Notes: generated by a model not told the origin, from the sequence alone. Positions 6,074 through 14,560 are shown, counted from the first letter of the stretch. The stretch is DNA of 19,489 bases from Anaerolineae bacterium (GCA_026985975.1 JALSPL010000045.1:1-19489), one strand, 5' to 3'. Made by a program: numbers and translations.

Positions 6074-7234
6074 ATGCAGATTGCTTTCGAGGAGTTGCTT
6101 GTCTTTCTTCAAGATTTGATCCGCATCCAGTCTCCTTCGGGTGAGGAGGATGATGTTGCGCACCGTATTGTCGGCGAGATGCAGCGGCTGGGTTTTGATG
6201 ATGTGTGGATAGACGTCAACGGCAGCGTTGTCGGTCTGATCCGAGGCGCTCAACCGGGGCCTCTCACTCTGCTGGATGCGCATTGCGACACTGTAGGCGT
6301 GGCGCCGGGCGTCCCCTGGCGGCACGATCCTTTCGCAGCCAATTTGATCGGGGATAGAGTCTACGGTAGGGGGACAAGCGATATGAAGGGCGCATTGGCG
6401 GCCATGATCCACGCCGCGGCAGTCGTCAATCGCGATCGTTTGAAAGGACGCGTGGCTGTCAGCGCCACGGTGATGGAGGAGGTGATGGAGGGCGTGGCTC
6501 TACAAGCGATCATCGATGATATCCGACCCGATTATGTGATCATTGGCGAATCCACGAACTTCGATTTGAACATCGGGGGCCGGGGACGGGCGGAGATCAA
6601 GCTGGAATCCATCGGCAGGCCCGCACACTCATCATCACCTCACCTGGGAATCAACGCTGTGCATCGCTTACTCCCTGCCATTCAAGCTATCGAACGCCTG
6701 GATTTTGGCTTGGATCCGCTGTTGGGACCGGGGCTAATGGCGCTCACCGACATCATTTCCGAACCTTATCCCGGTCACTCGGTCATTCCCAGTCGCTGCC
6801 TGGTCACCTACGATCGGCGACTGCTGGCAGGTGAGACCGAAGAGAGCGTTTTGGATGAACTGCGAGTCCTGTCCGAGTTGGCCGACATTCACGTAAACCT
6901 GGCTCAGGGCGAACATGTCACCTACACCGGCGCCTGGATGCGAGCGCCCAAGTTCTTTCCCGCCTGGAAACTGGCCGCTGACCATCCTCTGGTGGCGAAA
7001 GCGCTGGCAGGGCTGCGGGCAGCGGGCCTGAATCCAAAATTGGGTGCGTATCGTTTTTGCACCAATGCCGCATCCAGCGCCGGGCGATACGGCATTCCCA
7101 CGATCGGATTCGGCCCTGGTGAAGAAGCCCGCGCCCACATTGTGGACGAATACATCACCCTGGACGAATTGCGCACCGCCGCCCGCGGCTATTCGGGCAT
7201 CATCGATCATGTTCACCTATCATCTTCCTGCTAA
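6074..7234 (+). CDS. M20-family metallohydrolase, YgeY-like
   Basis: This 386-residue cytoplasmic zinc-dependent peptidase or deacylase is of the ArgE/DapE/YgeY type. Metal ligands are visible: H70 (LLDAHCDT), D103 (YGRGTSDMKG), E136 after the catalytic E135 (MEE), E159 (VIIGES) and H355 (RAHIVDEY). The dimerisation domain at about 175-290 begins with GRPAHSSSPHLGINAV. The conserved block GAYRFCTNAASSAGRYGIPTI and GETEESVL strongly recall the YgeY 'selenium metabolism-linked hydrolase' subgroup. I chose ATG 6074 with AAGGGA upstream rather than the GTG at 6053 inside the permease gene. Its last 26 nt overlap the next gene. In this operon it probably removes an N-acyl or dipeptide-like group from the imported compound; the substrate is unknown. 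Confidence 0.9.
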   Translation: MQIAFEELLVFLQDLIRIQSPSGEEDDVAHRIVGEMQRLGFDDVWIDVNGSVVGLIRGAQPGPLTLLDAHCDTVGVAPGVPWRHDPFAANLIGDRVYGRGTSDMKGALAAMIHAAAVVNRDRLKGRVAVSATVMEEVMEGVALQAIIDDIRPDYVIIGESTNFDLNIGGRGRAEIKLESIGRPAHSSSPHLGINAVHRLLPAIQAIERLDFGLDPLLGPGLMALTDIISEPYPGHSVIPSRCLVTYDRRLLAGETEESVLDELRVLSELADIHVNLAQGEHVTYTGAWMRAPKFFPAWKLAADHPLVAKALAGLRAAGLNPKLGAYRFCTNAASSAGRYGIPTIGFGPGEEARAHIVDEYITLDELRTAARGYSGIIDHVHLSSSC

Positions 7235-8378
7235 AATCATATTCGGTCAGCCGGTTATCGATGCGTTGCATGCAACGCTGCACGAGTTGGAGGCTCGTCG
7301 CGTCCTCCTGGTTAGTGATTCCGGTCTGGCGGGCCTGGGACTGGTGCAACATATTGGGGATAGCCTTGCCAGCGCGGAACGGGAGATCGTGATTTTTGCT
7401 CGCGTGCAGAGCAACCCCACCACCGACGACGTGGATGCAGCCCTGAGTCTGGCCCGCGAATATGAAATTCAGGCAATTGTGGCCCTGGGCGGCGGTAGCG
7501 TCATCGATGTAGGCAAGGCCACGGCTATGCTCCTCGCCAATGGTCACAGCTATGCTGATTACCAGTGGGGCGGACGCCCCATCAACAGTCACAGCATCCC
7601 GCTATTGGCGATTCCCACCACTGCGGGCACAGGCAGCGAAATGAGCAAAGTTGCAGTCATCATCGATCCGCAAAAACCTTTCAAAAAGGGCGTTCTCAGT
7701 CCCCACATGTTCGCACACACCGCCATTTTAGATCCCGAACTCACTCGCAGCCTTCCACCCGGCCTCACCGCAGCGACCGGCGTCGATGCGCTGACGCACG
7801 CGCTGGAAGCCTACATCGGGCAGCGCGCCAATCCATACACCGATATGTTGGCCCTGAACGCTTTAGAGATCATCTGGCGGGCGCTGCCCCGAGCCGTGAC
7901 GCGAGGCGATGACATGGAATCTCGCTCACAGATGATGCTGGCCGCAGCATGGGCGGGCACAGCCATGGATCACGCGGGCCTGGGGCTGATCCATTCCCTC
8001 TCCGGGCCGCTGACCAGCGCCTTGCACCTGCATCATGGCCTGACCAACGCCATTCTCTTGCCTCATGTCATGCGGTTCAATCTGCCCGCCATCTCAGCTC
8101 AGCGGCGAATGCGTCTACAACAGCTTTTTGGTCTGTCCAGCGAGTTCCTGCCCCAGGCTTTGGCCCGCTTCGTGCAAAATTTGGGGTTGCCCCAAAACCT
8201 TGCAGATGTCGCCAACATTGCCGCTGTGACCGATTGGCAACAGATTATCGTCGATACGCTTCGCATGGCCATGACCCCCAACAATCCTCGTCCTGTCACC
8301 CCTGACGCTGTCGCAGACCTCCTCCGTGTGTTGTTCGACACACCCCCCTCCCCGGAAAAACAACATGTCACTGATTGA
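7209..8378 (+). CDS. Iron-containing (group III) alcohol dehydrogenase
   Basis: This 389-residue NAD(P)-dependent Fe-ADH has dinucleotide-binding GGGS at 94-97 (ALGGGSVIDVGKA) and the PTTAGTGSE motif at 136-144. The four iron ligands are all present: D193 and H197 (GVDALTHALEAY), H262 (GLIHSLSG) and H276 (LHLHHG), at positions nearly identical to FucO-type enzymes. The start ATG lies inside the M20 gene (26-nt overlap), and the N-terminus MFTYHLPAKIIFG is typical of the family. It would interconvert an alcohol and an aldehyde or ketone; beside the ALDH it may oxidise an alcohol stepwise to an acid, or reduce surplus aldehyde. An upstream extension to 7044 is open but is only out-of-frame M20 sequence. 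Confidence 0.93.
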   Translation: MFTYHLPAKIIFGQPVIDALHATLHELEARRVLLVSDSGLAGLGLVQHIGDSLASAEREIVIFARVQSNPTTDDVDAALSLAREYEIQAIVALGGGSVIDVGKATAMLLANGHSYADYQWGGRPINSHSIPLLAIPTTAGTGSEMSKVAVIIDPQKPFKKGVLSPHMFAHTAILDPELTRSLPPGLTAATGVDALTHALEAYIGQRANPYTDMLALNALEIIWRALPRAVTRGDDMESRSQMMLAAAWAGTAMDHAGLGLIHSLSGPLTSALHLHHGLTNAILLPHVMRFNLPAISAQRRMRLQQLFGLSSEFLPQALARFVQNLGLPQNLADVANIAAVTDWQQIIVDTLRMAMTPNNPRPVTPDAVADLLRVLFDTPPSPEKQHVTD

Positions 8379-9855
8379 TCTACATCCCCAAACTCACGCA
8401 TTTCTCGCTCGTTCACCCCACGGTCTGCTCATTGACGGCCAATGGACGCCCGCACTTTCGGGCGTGACGTACCATAGCGTCAGTCCTTCGGATGGACAGC
8501 CACTGGCTGAGTTGGCTGCAGCAGGCCGAGAAGATGTGGACAGAGCCGTAGACGCAGCCCGCAGGGCTTTCGAAAATGGGTGGGGCGAAATGCCGCCGGC
8601 GCAGCGAGAGCGGTTACTGCGAGCCTGGGCCGACAACATCGCCGCCCACGCCGAGGAACTGGCTGAGCTGGAATCTTTGGATAACGGCAAACCGATTCGC
8701 AACACCATGGCTATCGACAGCAAGGTGGCTTCATCCCTGGTTTATCATTTCAGCGGTTGGCCCAGCAAAATTCATGGGCATACTGCGCCTGTTTCGGTTC
8801 CCAATCATTTCGTCTACACTCGCCGCCAACCAGTGGGCGTGGCCGCCATTATCATCCCCTGGAACTACCCCCTGATTCACGGTATGCAAAAAGTGGCCCC
8901 GGCCCTGGCCTGCGGCAATACTGTCATCCTGAAGCCTGCACAACTTGCCTCATTGCCCTTGCTGCGGTTGGGCGAGCTGGCGCTGGAAGCAGGACTGCCG
9001 CCGGGCGCGTTCAATGTCATCACGGGGCGCGGCTCGGTCATCGGACAGGCGTTGGCGGAACATCCCGGCGTCAACAAAATTCAGGTGACAGGCTCCACCG
9101 CTGTGGGACGCAGCGTTATTCGGGCTTCCGCCGGCAACATCAAACGCCTGGCTCTGGAACTGGGTAGCAAAGCCCCCAACATTATCTTTGACGACGCAGA
9201 TCTGGACGCGGCGATTCCTGGCGCATTCCGAGCGGCGTTTGGCAACTCGGGGCAAAGCTGTGTGGCCGGAGCGCGGTTGTTCGTGCACGCTTCCATCTTC
9301 CAGCAGGTGTTGGCGGGCCTCTTGCAATTGGCGGACGCGGCGAAGATCGGCCACGCTCTGGACCCCGACACCGAACTGGGTCCCATCGTGGACGCTGTAC
9401 AGACTCAAACTATCATGGATTACATTCGCAGCGGCGTAGAACAGGGCGCAACCCTGGTGCGCGGCGGCGCACGTCTGCTCGAAGGTGATTTTGGCAAGGG
9501 ATTTTATATCGAACCCACCATCTTCACCGATGTGCGGGATGATATGATCATCTCGCGAGAGGAGATTTTCGGTCCGGTGCTGCCAGTGTATACATTCGAG
9601 AGCGAAGATGAGGTCATCCGCCGGGCCAACGATACAGACTATGGGCTGGCCGCGGGCGTGTGGACGCAGAACCTAGCCCGGGCGCATCGGGTGGCGGCCC
9701 GATTGGATGCGGGTGCGGTGTGGGTGAACACCTACGACATGTTCGATGGCTCCGCACCTTTTGGCGGCTTCAAAGGTAGCGGTTATGGCCGTGACAACGG
9801 CCAAGAGGTGCTGGAAGCCTATACCGAAGTCAAATCGATATGGATAGCAACCTGA
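8365..9855 (+). CDS. NAD(P)+-dependent aldehyde dehydrogenase (betaine-aldehyde DH-like)
   Basis: This 496-residue ALDH has all key residues: N167 (IIIPWNYP), K190 (VILKPA), E265 (LALELGSKAPNI) and catalytic C299 (GNSGQSCVAGARL). The cofactor-binding TGSTAVG is at 242-248. A late EIFGPVLPV motif and PFGGFKGSGYGRDNG complete the superfamily signature. The start at 8365 overlaps the ADH stop by 14 nt and has GGA nearby; an in-frame start at 8326 would add only Pro-rich out-of-frame ADH sequence. It probably oxidises the aldehyde released by the adjacent amine-oxidising flavoenzymes. Similarity of style to betaine- and trimethylaminobutyraldehyde dehydrogenases is suggestive but does not fix the substrate. 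Confidence 0.94.
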   Translation: MSLIDLHPQTHAFLARSPHGLLIDGQWTPALSGVTYHSVSPSDGQPLAELAAAGREDVDRAVDAARRAFENGWGEMPPAQRERLLRAWADNIAAHAEELAELESLDNGKPIRNTMAIDSKVASSLVYHFSGWPSKIHGHTAPVSVPNHFVYTRRQPVGVAAIIIPWNYPLIHGMQKVAPALACGNTVILKPAQLASLPLLRLGELALEAGLPPGAFNVITGRGSVIGQALAEHPGVNKIQVTGSTAVGRSVIRASAGNIKRLALELGSKAPNIIFDDADLDAAIPGAFRAAFGNSGQSCVAGARLFVHASIFQQVLAGLLQLADAAKIGHALDPDTELGPIVDAVQTQTIMDYIRSGVEQGATLVRGGARLLEGDFGKGFYIEPTIFTDVRDDMIISREEIFGPVLPVYTFESEDEVIRRANDTDYGLAAGVWTQNLARAHRVAARLDAGAVWVNTYDMFDGSAPFGGFKGSGYGRDNGQEVLEAYTEVKSIWIAT

Positions 9856-11003
9856 TGACCTTTGTTTACGACGCCCTGGTCATTGGCGCTGGTTACATTG
9901 GCGTCAGCGTGGCCTATCATTTCAGCAAGGCGGGACTGCGCACCGCTTTGCTGGACCGGGGCGGCGTAGGCTCGGGTGCGTCTCGGGCTAACTATGGCAA
10001 TATCCAGGTGCAGGACGCAGAATTAGCCCACAGCCTGGACCTGATTCAAGCAGGATACGCCAGTTTTGAAGGCCTGGAGGCGGAGCTGGGACAGCCGGTG
10101 GGACTGCGTCAATTGGGCAGTTTGCTGCTCATCGAAAATGAAGCGCAATGGCAGATGATGGCAGCGCGTCTACCGCGTTTGCACACTGCTGGCATTCGCG
10201 CCGAGCTGGTGGAAGCATCCCATCTCCCCGACTTGGAGCCATTGCTGGATGTTTCTGCTCTGTTGGGCGCATGCTATCATCAACGAGAGGGGCAGATCTA
10301 TCCCTTTGCCTTGCTCTCTGCTTTTTTGAACGCGGGTCAGAAGCGGGGTCTGAGCCTGCATTGGCGCACCGAGGTCAATGCTATCATCACCCGTGCGGAC
10401 AGAGTTACAGGAGTGCGCACTTCTCGGGGCGATTTTAGCGCGGGCGTGGTGGCGCTTTGCACCGGCGCCTGGACGACGAAGCTGGGACGCATGGTGGAAC
10501 GCAACTGGCCTGTCCGCCATGTCATTGGTCAGGCATTGATCACCGAAGCTGCGCCCACGTTGCGTCTGCGAAATCACCTGGCATCAGCCGCGTTTTTCCA
10601 GGAAGCGCACGGCGGGGGACAGGATGGAGGGACGGAACGCGCGATTTTGGCTTTTTCTCAGACCCGGGAAGGACATTTTCTGTTGGGAGAAGCCGCCAGA
10701 GTCACCTGCGACATGGATATCCGAGCCACGCCTACGGGACAGCCGGCAATTGCGCGTCTTGCCGCCAGGTTTCTGCCGGCATTACAAAAGTTGCAGGTGC
10801 TGCGTGGCTGGGCCGCGGCTGTGGCCTTCACTTATGATGGTCTGCCGCTGCTGGGGCCGGTGGCGGGCTTGAAAGGTTTGATTCTGGCCACGGCCTTCAA
10901 ATCTACCGTTATCGTTACCCCGCTGGTGGGGCGGTTGGTGACCGAACTGGCGCTGACGGGCTGCACCCAACTGGACATCACTCCCTTTTCTCCCGACCGA
11001 TGA
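9855..11003 (+). CDS. FAD-dependent oxidoreductase, DAO family (first of two paralogues)
   Basis: This protein of about 382 residues has an N-terminal FAD motif GAGYIG (11-16), an acidic residue at the end of strand 2 (LLDRGG), and the GSGASRANYGN segment typical of DAO, glycine oxidase and HcnC proteins. A central CTGAWTTKLG and the C-terminal WAAAVAFTYDGLPLLGPV complete the fold. It should oxidise an amine or amino-acid C-N bond to an imine. The ATG at 9855 overlaps the ALDH stop (TGATG); an in-frame ATG at 9840 is an alternative adding five residues. It overlaps the second DAO gene by 4 nt. In opine, hydroxyproline and HCN systems such a subunit hands electrons to an FeS/FAD partner like the one two genes downstream. 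Confidence 0.88.
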   Translation: MTFVYDALVIGAGYIGVSVAYHFSKAGLRTALLDRGGVGSGASRANYGNIQVQDAELAHSLDLIQAGYASFEGLEAELGQPVGLRQLGSLLLIENEAQWQMMAARLPRLHTAGIRAELVEASHLPDLEPLLDVSALLGACYHQREGQIYPFALLSAFLNAGQKRGLSLHWRTEVNAIITRADRVTGVRTSRGDFSAGVVALCTGAWTTKLGRMVERNWPVRHVIGQALITEAAPTLRLRNHLASAAFFQEAHGGGQDGGTERAILAFSQTREGHFLLGEAARVTCDMDIRATPTGQPAIARLAARFLPALQKLQVLRGWAAAVAFTYDGLPLLGPVAGLKGLILATAFKSTVIVTPLVGRLVTELALTGCTQLDITPFSPDR

Positions 11004-12157
11004 CGACTCAACCTGACATTCTCATCATAGGCGGCGGTTTCGCCGGACTCGCCATCGCATATCACCTGGCGCGACGTGGAGCGAAGACGTTGTTACTGGA
11101 GGCCGAACGCATTGGCTACGGTGCATCGGGCGCTTGTGCAGGTCGAGCTCAGCTCTCAGAGAGCCATCGCGGTCTGCACATGACGCTGGCCCTGGCCGGG
11201 ATGGCCAGGCTAACGCAACTGGAGGGGGAATTGGGCCGCGAATTCGAATGGCGTCGTCTGGGCAATCTCATGCTCATCCAACAGTCGCATCACTGGCATT
11301 GGTGGACTGAGCAGGTGGCGTATCTGCAAGATGTTGGCGCCCAAGCTGCGATGTTGGGGCCCGACGATCTGGCTGAGGCCGAACCTCATCTGCGCCGAGA
11401 TGGTTTTTTGGGTGCAGCCTGGTGTCTGGAAGGTCATCTGAATCCCTTCAAACTCATGTGGGCGTATGCGGATGCGGCCCGCCGTCTGGGAGCGGAGATC
11501 CGTCAGGGCGTGCGGGTGACGGGCTTCCGCCGCGTCGCGCGTCGCGTTCTTTCGGTGCAAACAGATCAAGGGCAGAGCGTCGCGGCTGCGAGGATTGTGG
11601 TTACTGCGGGCGCATGGACGGGAAAGCTATTGCGCAGGATGGGCGTGCATTTGCCGGTGCAATTTACGCACGCCGAAGCTGTTATCAGCGAGCCTCTGCC
11701 GCCCATGCTGCATCATCATGTGGGATTGGCCAATTTTTATGAGACCATTCACAATGCACGGAAAGCTGTTTCCATTGGCGTAGCCCAACAAAAACATGGC
11801 GCACTACTCATCACCGAAGCTGTCGAACAGACGCCGTACATCCATCGAGCCAATAGCGCCTGGGGACTGCCTGACATCGCCCGGGAGCTGTTGGCGCTGT
11901 TTCCGGCGCTGACAAATGTACAACTGATGCGCGCGTGGGCTGCCGCCAGTCCATTTTTACCCGATGAGCATCCGGGCATCGGTTGGATTCCAGGCCTGAA
12001 CAATGTGTTTACGGCCACATGCTTCCATAACACCATCACGACCATCCCGATTCTCAGTGAAATCATGGCTCAGATGCTCTTGGACGAACACCCCGACATC
12101 GACTTATCTCCCTTCGCCCTGGATCGATTCAAAAATGGGACCGGCGCAACTTTTTGA
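11000..12157 (+). CDS. FAD-dependent oxidoreductase, DAO family (second paralogue)
   Basis: This 385-residue protein has FAD motif GGGFAG (11-16), E at the end of strand 2 (LLLEAERIGYGASGACAGR), VVTAGAWTGKLLRRMG and the C-terminal RAWAAASPFLPDEHPGIG. It is clearly related to the preceding gene but diverged; for example, the N-terminal ANYGN segment is replaced by GACAGRAQLSES. It may bind a different amine or act as the second half of a heteromeric oxidase. ATGA overlap with the upstream gene indicates translational coupling. No covalent-flavin His or Cys can be assigned by eye. Confidence 0.88.
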   Translation: MTTQPDILIIGGGFAGLAIAYHLARRGAKTLLLEAERIGYGASGACAGRAQLSESHRGLHMTLALAGMARLTQLEGELGREFEWRRLGNLMLIQQSHHWHWWTEQVAYLQDVGAQAAMLGPDDLAEAEPHLRRDGFLGAAWCLEGHLNPFKLMWAYADAARRLGAEIRQGVRVTGFRRVARRVLSVQTDQGQSVAAARIVVTAGAWTGKLLRRMGVHLPVQFTHAEAVISEPLPPMLHHHVGLANFYETIHNARKAVSIGVAQQKHGALLITEAVEQTPYIHRANSAWGLPDIARELLALFPALTNVQLMRAWAAASPFLPDEHPGIGWIPGLNNVFTATCFHNTITTIPILSEIMAQMLLDEHPDIDLSPFALDRFKNGTGATF

Positions 12158-12167
12158 CTTCAATCTC

Positions 12168-13982
12168 ATGCCATTCAATTCTCGCGTTTCTGCCGTTGAC
12201 TCATGCGATCATCTCATCACCATCTATATTGACGGGCATGCGGTGCAGGCTTGCGCAGGTGAGAGTATTGCCGCGGCGCTGCTGGCCGCAGGGCGACGGG
12301 TGTTTCGTCATACCAGCAAGACGGATGCGCCGCGGGGGCTATTCTGCGGCATCGGCGTCTGCCATGATTGCCTGGTGACGGTGAACGGCCGGGCCCATGT
12401 GCGCGCTTGCGTCACGCCAGTGGCGGAAAACATGCGAGTGGTGACAGAGAAATCGCAGCAGCCATGGCCGGATGTTGACGGGGACGAGCCGGCAGCGAGC
12501 AAGCGTGATGTGACTGCGGAGGTGGCAGTAGTAGGTGCAGGCCCGGCCGGGCTGGAGGCGGCGCTGGCCGCGGCGGAAGCGGGAGTTCAAGTCATTCTGC
12601 TGGACAGTGCGCCGCAAGTGGGTGGACAGTATTTCAAACGACCATCACGCGCCACTGAAAGCATCCGGCGGAATGAAGTGTTTACCCCATTATTCCGTCG
12701 TTTGCAACAGGCCGCGGCGCTGCGCGTTTTGACAGATACGCTGGTTTGGGGTGCGTTTCCTGATGAAGATGGCTGGCTGCTGACGCTGCATGGACCGGAA
12801 GCTCCGGTGCGGCTGCACGCCCGCACGCTGATTCTGGCCCCAGGCGCTTATGATCGCCCCATCGCCTTTCCGGGCTGGACGCTGCCGGGGGTGATGACGG
12901 CGGGGGGAGTGCAAACGTTGTTGAAATCCCAAGGCATCTTGCCGGGACAACGGTTTGTGCTGGCAGGCGCGGGGCCGCTGCAATGGGTGTTGGCCGCCCA
13001 TTTGGTGGAGGCGGGTGCAGAGGTTCTGGCGGTGTTGGAGGCTACGCCGCTGGCCCGATTGCTGCGGCTGCGTCATTTGCCCGCATTGTGGGGGCAGGCG
13101 GAAAGGTTGCAAGAGGTCTGGCGGGCCTGGCGCACGCTGCGTTGGGCCCGAGTTCCGATGCGGCTCGGCTGGGGCGTCATCCGTGCACAAGGCGGCGACG
13201 AGGTGGAGGCTGTGACCATCGCCCCGTTGGATGACCAATGGCGACCGCAACCGCTCCGGGCTGAAACTCTCATCGCCGATACATTGGTGATTGGTTACGG
13301 TTTCCTGTCATCCACCCAGCTCACACGCCTGCTGGGCTGTATACATGATTATGAACCGCGCCAGGGCGGTTGGATTCCACGTCGCGATGCGTGGATGCAA
13401 ACCAGTTTGCCCGGCGTCTTTGCCGTGGGTGATGGCGCAGGCGTGGGCGGAGCGCTGCTGGCCCGACTGGAAGGCCGTATCGCTGGCCTACGAGCCGCTC
13501 ATGATGTGGGACGTGTGGACGCGAACGCGCTGACCGCATCCACGCGCAATCTATGGGGACCCTTGCGGCGGGAGCAGCGCTTTGCAACGCTGCTAGGCGA
13601 GCTGTTCACACCCGAACCTGGCATCTACACCCTGGCCAGCGATGATACTCTTATTTGTCGTTGTGAGGAAGTGCGGCTGCGCGACATTCGTAAAGCGAGG
13701 GCCGCTGGCGCAAAGACTCTAAACGAAATCAAAGGCTTGACCAGAGCGGGCATGGGCCGCTGCCAGGGGCGCATTTGCGGGCCGCTGGCGGCGCAGGCGC
13801 TGACCGAGAATACATCGCCAGATCGTAATCAATCGGTACAGGAACTAGGCATGCTGTCCGTGCGCCCTCCCATCTTTCCGCTCACCGTGGCGGAACTGGC
13901 GCAAGCGTCCCCGCAAAATAAGATTAATTCCAACAGTAATCCTGAAATGACCCACCTAAAGCACACCCCTCACTCACCATGA
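12168..13982 (+). CDS. Fused [2Fe-2S]-FAD/NAD-[2Fe-2S] oxidoreductase (HcnA-HcnB / opine oxidase subunit A-like)
   Basis: This 604-residue electron-transfer subunit has three parts. Residues 15-95 are a Fer2_4-type plant-ferredoxin domain with cluster cysteines C60, C65, C68 and C81. Residues 117-480 are a pyridine-nucleotide-disulphide-type flavoprotein with VVGAGPAGLEAALAAAEAG (121-139), LILAPGAYDRPIAFPG and a FAVGDGAGVGG FAD motif. Residues 495-540 are a BFD-like [2Fe-2S] domain with C497, C499, C532 and C537. A hydrophilic, unrecognised tail of about 60 residues follows. HcnA and HcnB are usually separate; here they are joined, as in the N-terminal half of sarcosine oxidase alpha but without a GcvT domain. 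It probably accepts electrons from one or both DAO subunits. ATG 12135 is an alternative start; neither has a good ribosome site. Confidence 0.88.
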   Translation: MPFNSRVSAVDSCDHLITIYIDGHAVQACAGESIAAALLAAGRRVFRHTSKTDAPRGLFCGIGVCHDCLVTVNGRAHVRACVTPVAENMRVVTEKSQQPWPDVDGDEPAASKRDVTAEVAVVGAGPAGLEAALAAAEAGVQVILLDSAPQVGGQYFKRPSRATESIRRNEVFTPLFRRLQQAAALRVLTDTLVWGAFPDEDGWLLTLHGPEAPVRLHARTLILAPGAYDRPIAFPGWTLPGVMTAGGVQTLLKSQGILPGQRFVLAGAGPLQWVLAAHLVEAGAEVLAVLEATPLARLLRLRHLPALWGQAERLQEVWRAWRTLRWARVPMRLGWGVIRAQGGDEVEAVTIAPLDDQWRPQPLRAETLIADTLVIGYGFLSSTQLTRLLGCIHDYEPRQGGWIPRRDAWMQTSLPGVFAVGDGAGVGGALLARLEGRIAGLRAAHDVGRVDANALTASTRNLWGPLRREQRFATLLGELFTPEPGIYTLASDDTLICRCEEVRLRDIRKARAAGAKTLNEIKGLTRAGMGRCQGRICGPLAAQALTENTSPDRNQSVQELGMLSVRPPIFPLTVAELAQASPQNKINSNSNPEMTHLKHTPHSP

Positions 13983-14560
13983 AAACCATCACAAAAATCA
14001 ATCTACAGGACCTTTCATTTCATATCAGCCGCCAGCACCATGCCATGGCCGGAGCCACCATTGCTGCATCCGCTGCGTTGGCGTGCAGCCTGGGGCTTGC
14101 ATGCGTGCGTATCAACATCGAGAGCCAGAGCGCGCCAGCAAACAGGGCGCTGGCGCAAGATACAGCGGCCCGACTAGACGCCATCCGCCTGGCGCTGTTA
14201 CACCTGGCCGATGAGGATGGCGCCGCCATCGCCGTTTTCGCCGCCCTGCGCGACGCTGGTCACGAACTGCATGGTCAGGCCCAGCTCTGCCAACTGCCAG
14301 TGGACATGGCCAGCCTGGGCATCGAGGCGGGCATCCTCCTGCAACAGGCCCGCCCCCTGCTTAACAGCCATCAGGATGATCTAGAAATGAGCATCCGGCT
14401 ATTGGATGGCGCAGTGCAGGCTGCTATTTTGCTACTGGATTCAAACCTGCGCATCTGGCCCGATTCTAAGCTATTGGAACAGTTCGAGCCGATTCTTGCC
14501 CAACTCTTAGCCGCAATCAGTAGCTTCCATCCGGTGCAACGCGTGCGTTTGTCTGCGTGA
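13979..14560 (+). CDS. FTCD_C-like protein (cyclodeaminase/methenyl-THF cyclohydrolase family), divergent
   Basis: This all-helical protein of 193 residues has the pattern of the cyclodeaminase domain. An Ala-rich helix (AGATIAASAALACSLGLACVRI, about 25-46) is followed by LADEDGAAIAVFAALRDAG (about 76-94), matching the family's 'L...DaeAF..v..A' block. Pro/Ala-rich helices and LDGAVQAAILLLDSNL then resemble the conserved C-terminal helix. The usual Gly-rich GGGS turn is missing (AMAGATIAAS instead), so activity is uncertain. The start overlaps the upstream stop by 4 nt (ATGA). If active it would process formimino- or methenyl-tetrahydrofolate, linking the oxidases to one-carbon metabolism. 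Family assignment is by pattern recognition and is moderate. The last gene of the operon. Confidence 0.6.
   Translation: MKTITKINLQDLSFHISRQHHAMAGATIAASAALACSLGLACVRINIESQSAPANRALAQDTAARLDAIRLALLHLADEDGAAIAVFAALRDAGHELHGQAQLCQLPVDMASLGIEAGILLQQARPLLNSHQDDLEMSIRLLDGAVQAAILLLDSNLRIWPDSKLLEQFEPILAQLLAAISSFHPVQRVRLSA

Noticed and set aside
7044..7208. N-terminal extension of the alcohol dehydrogenase
   Set aside because: It is Pro-rich out-of-frame translation of the M20 gene; the Fe-ADH fold starts at MFTYHLPAKIIFG.
12003..12167. N-terminal extension of the FeS-flavoprotein to 12003
   Set aside because: It lies entirely or mostly within the DAO2 gene in another frame, and the ferredoxin domain begins only after 12168.
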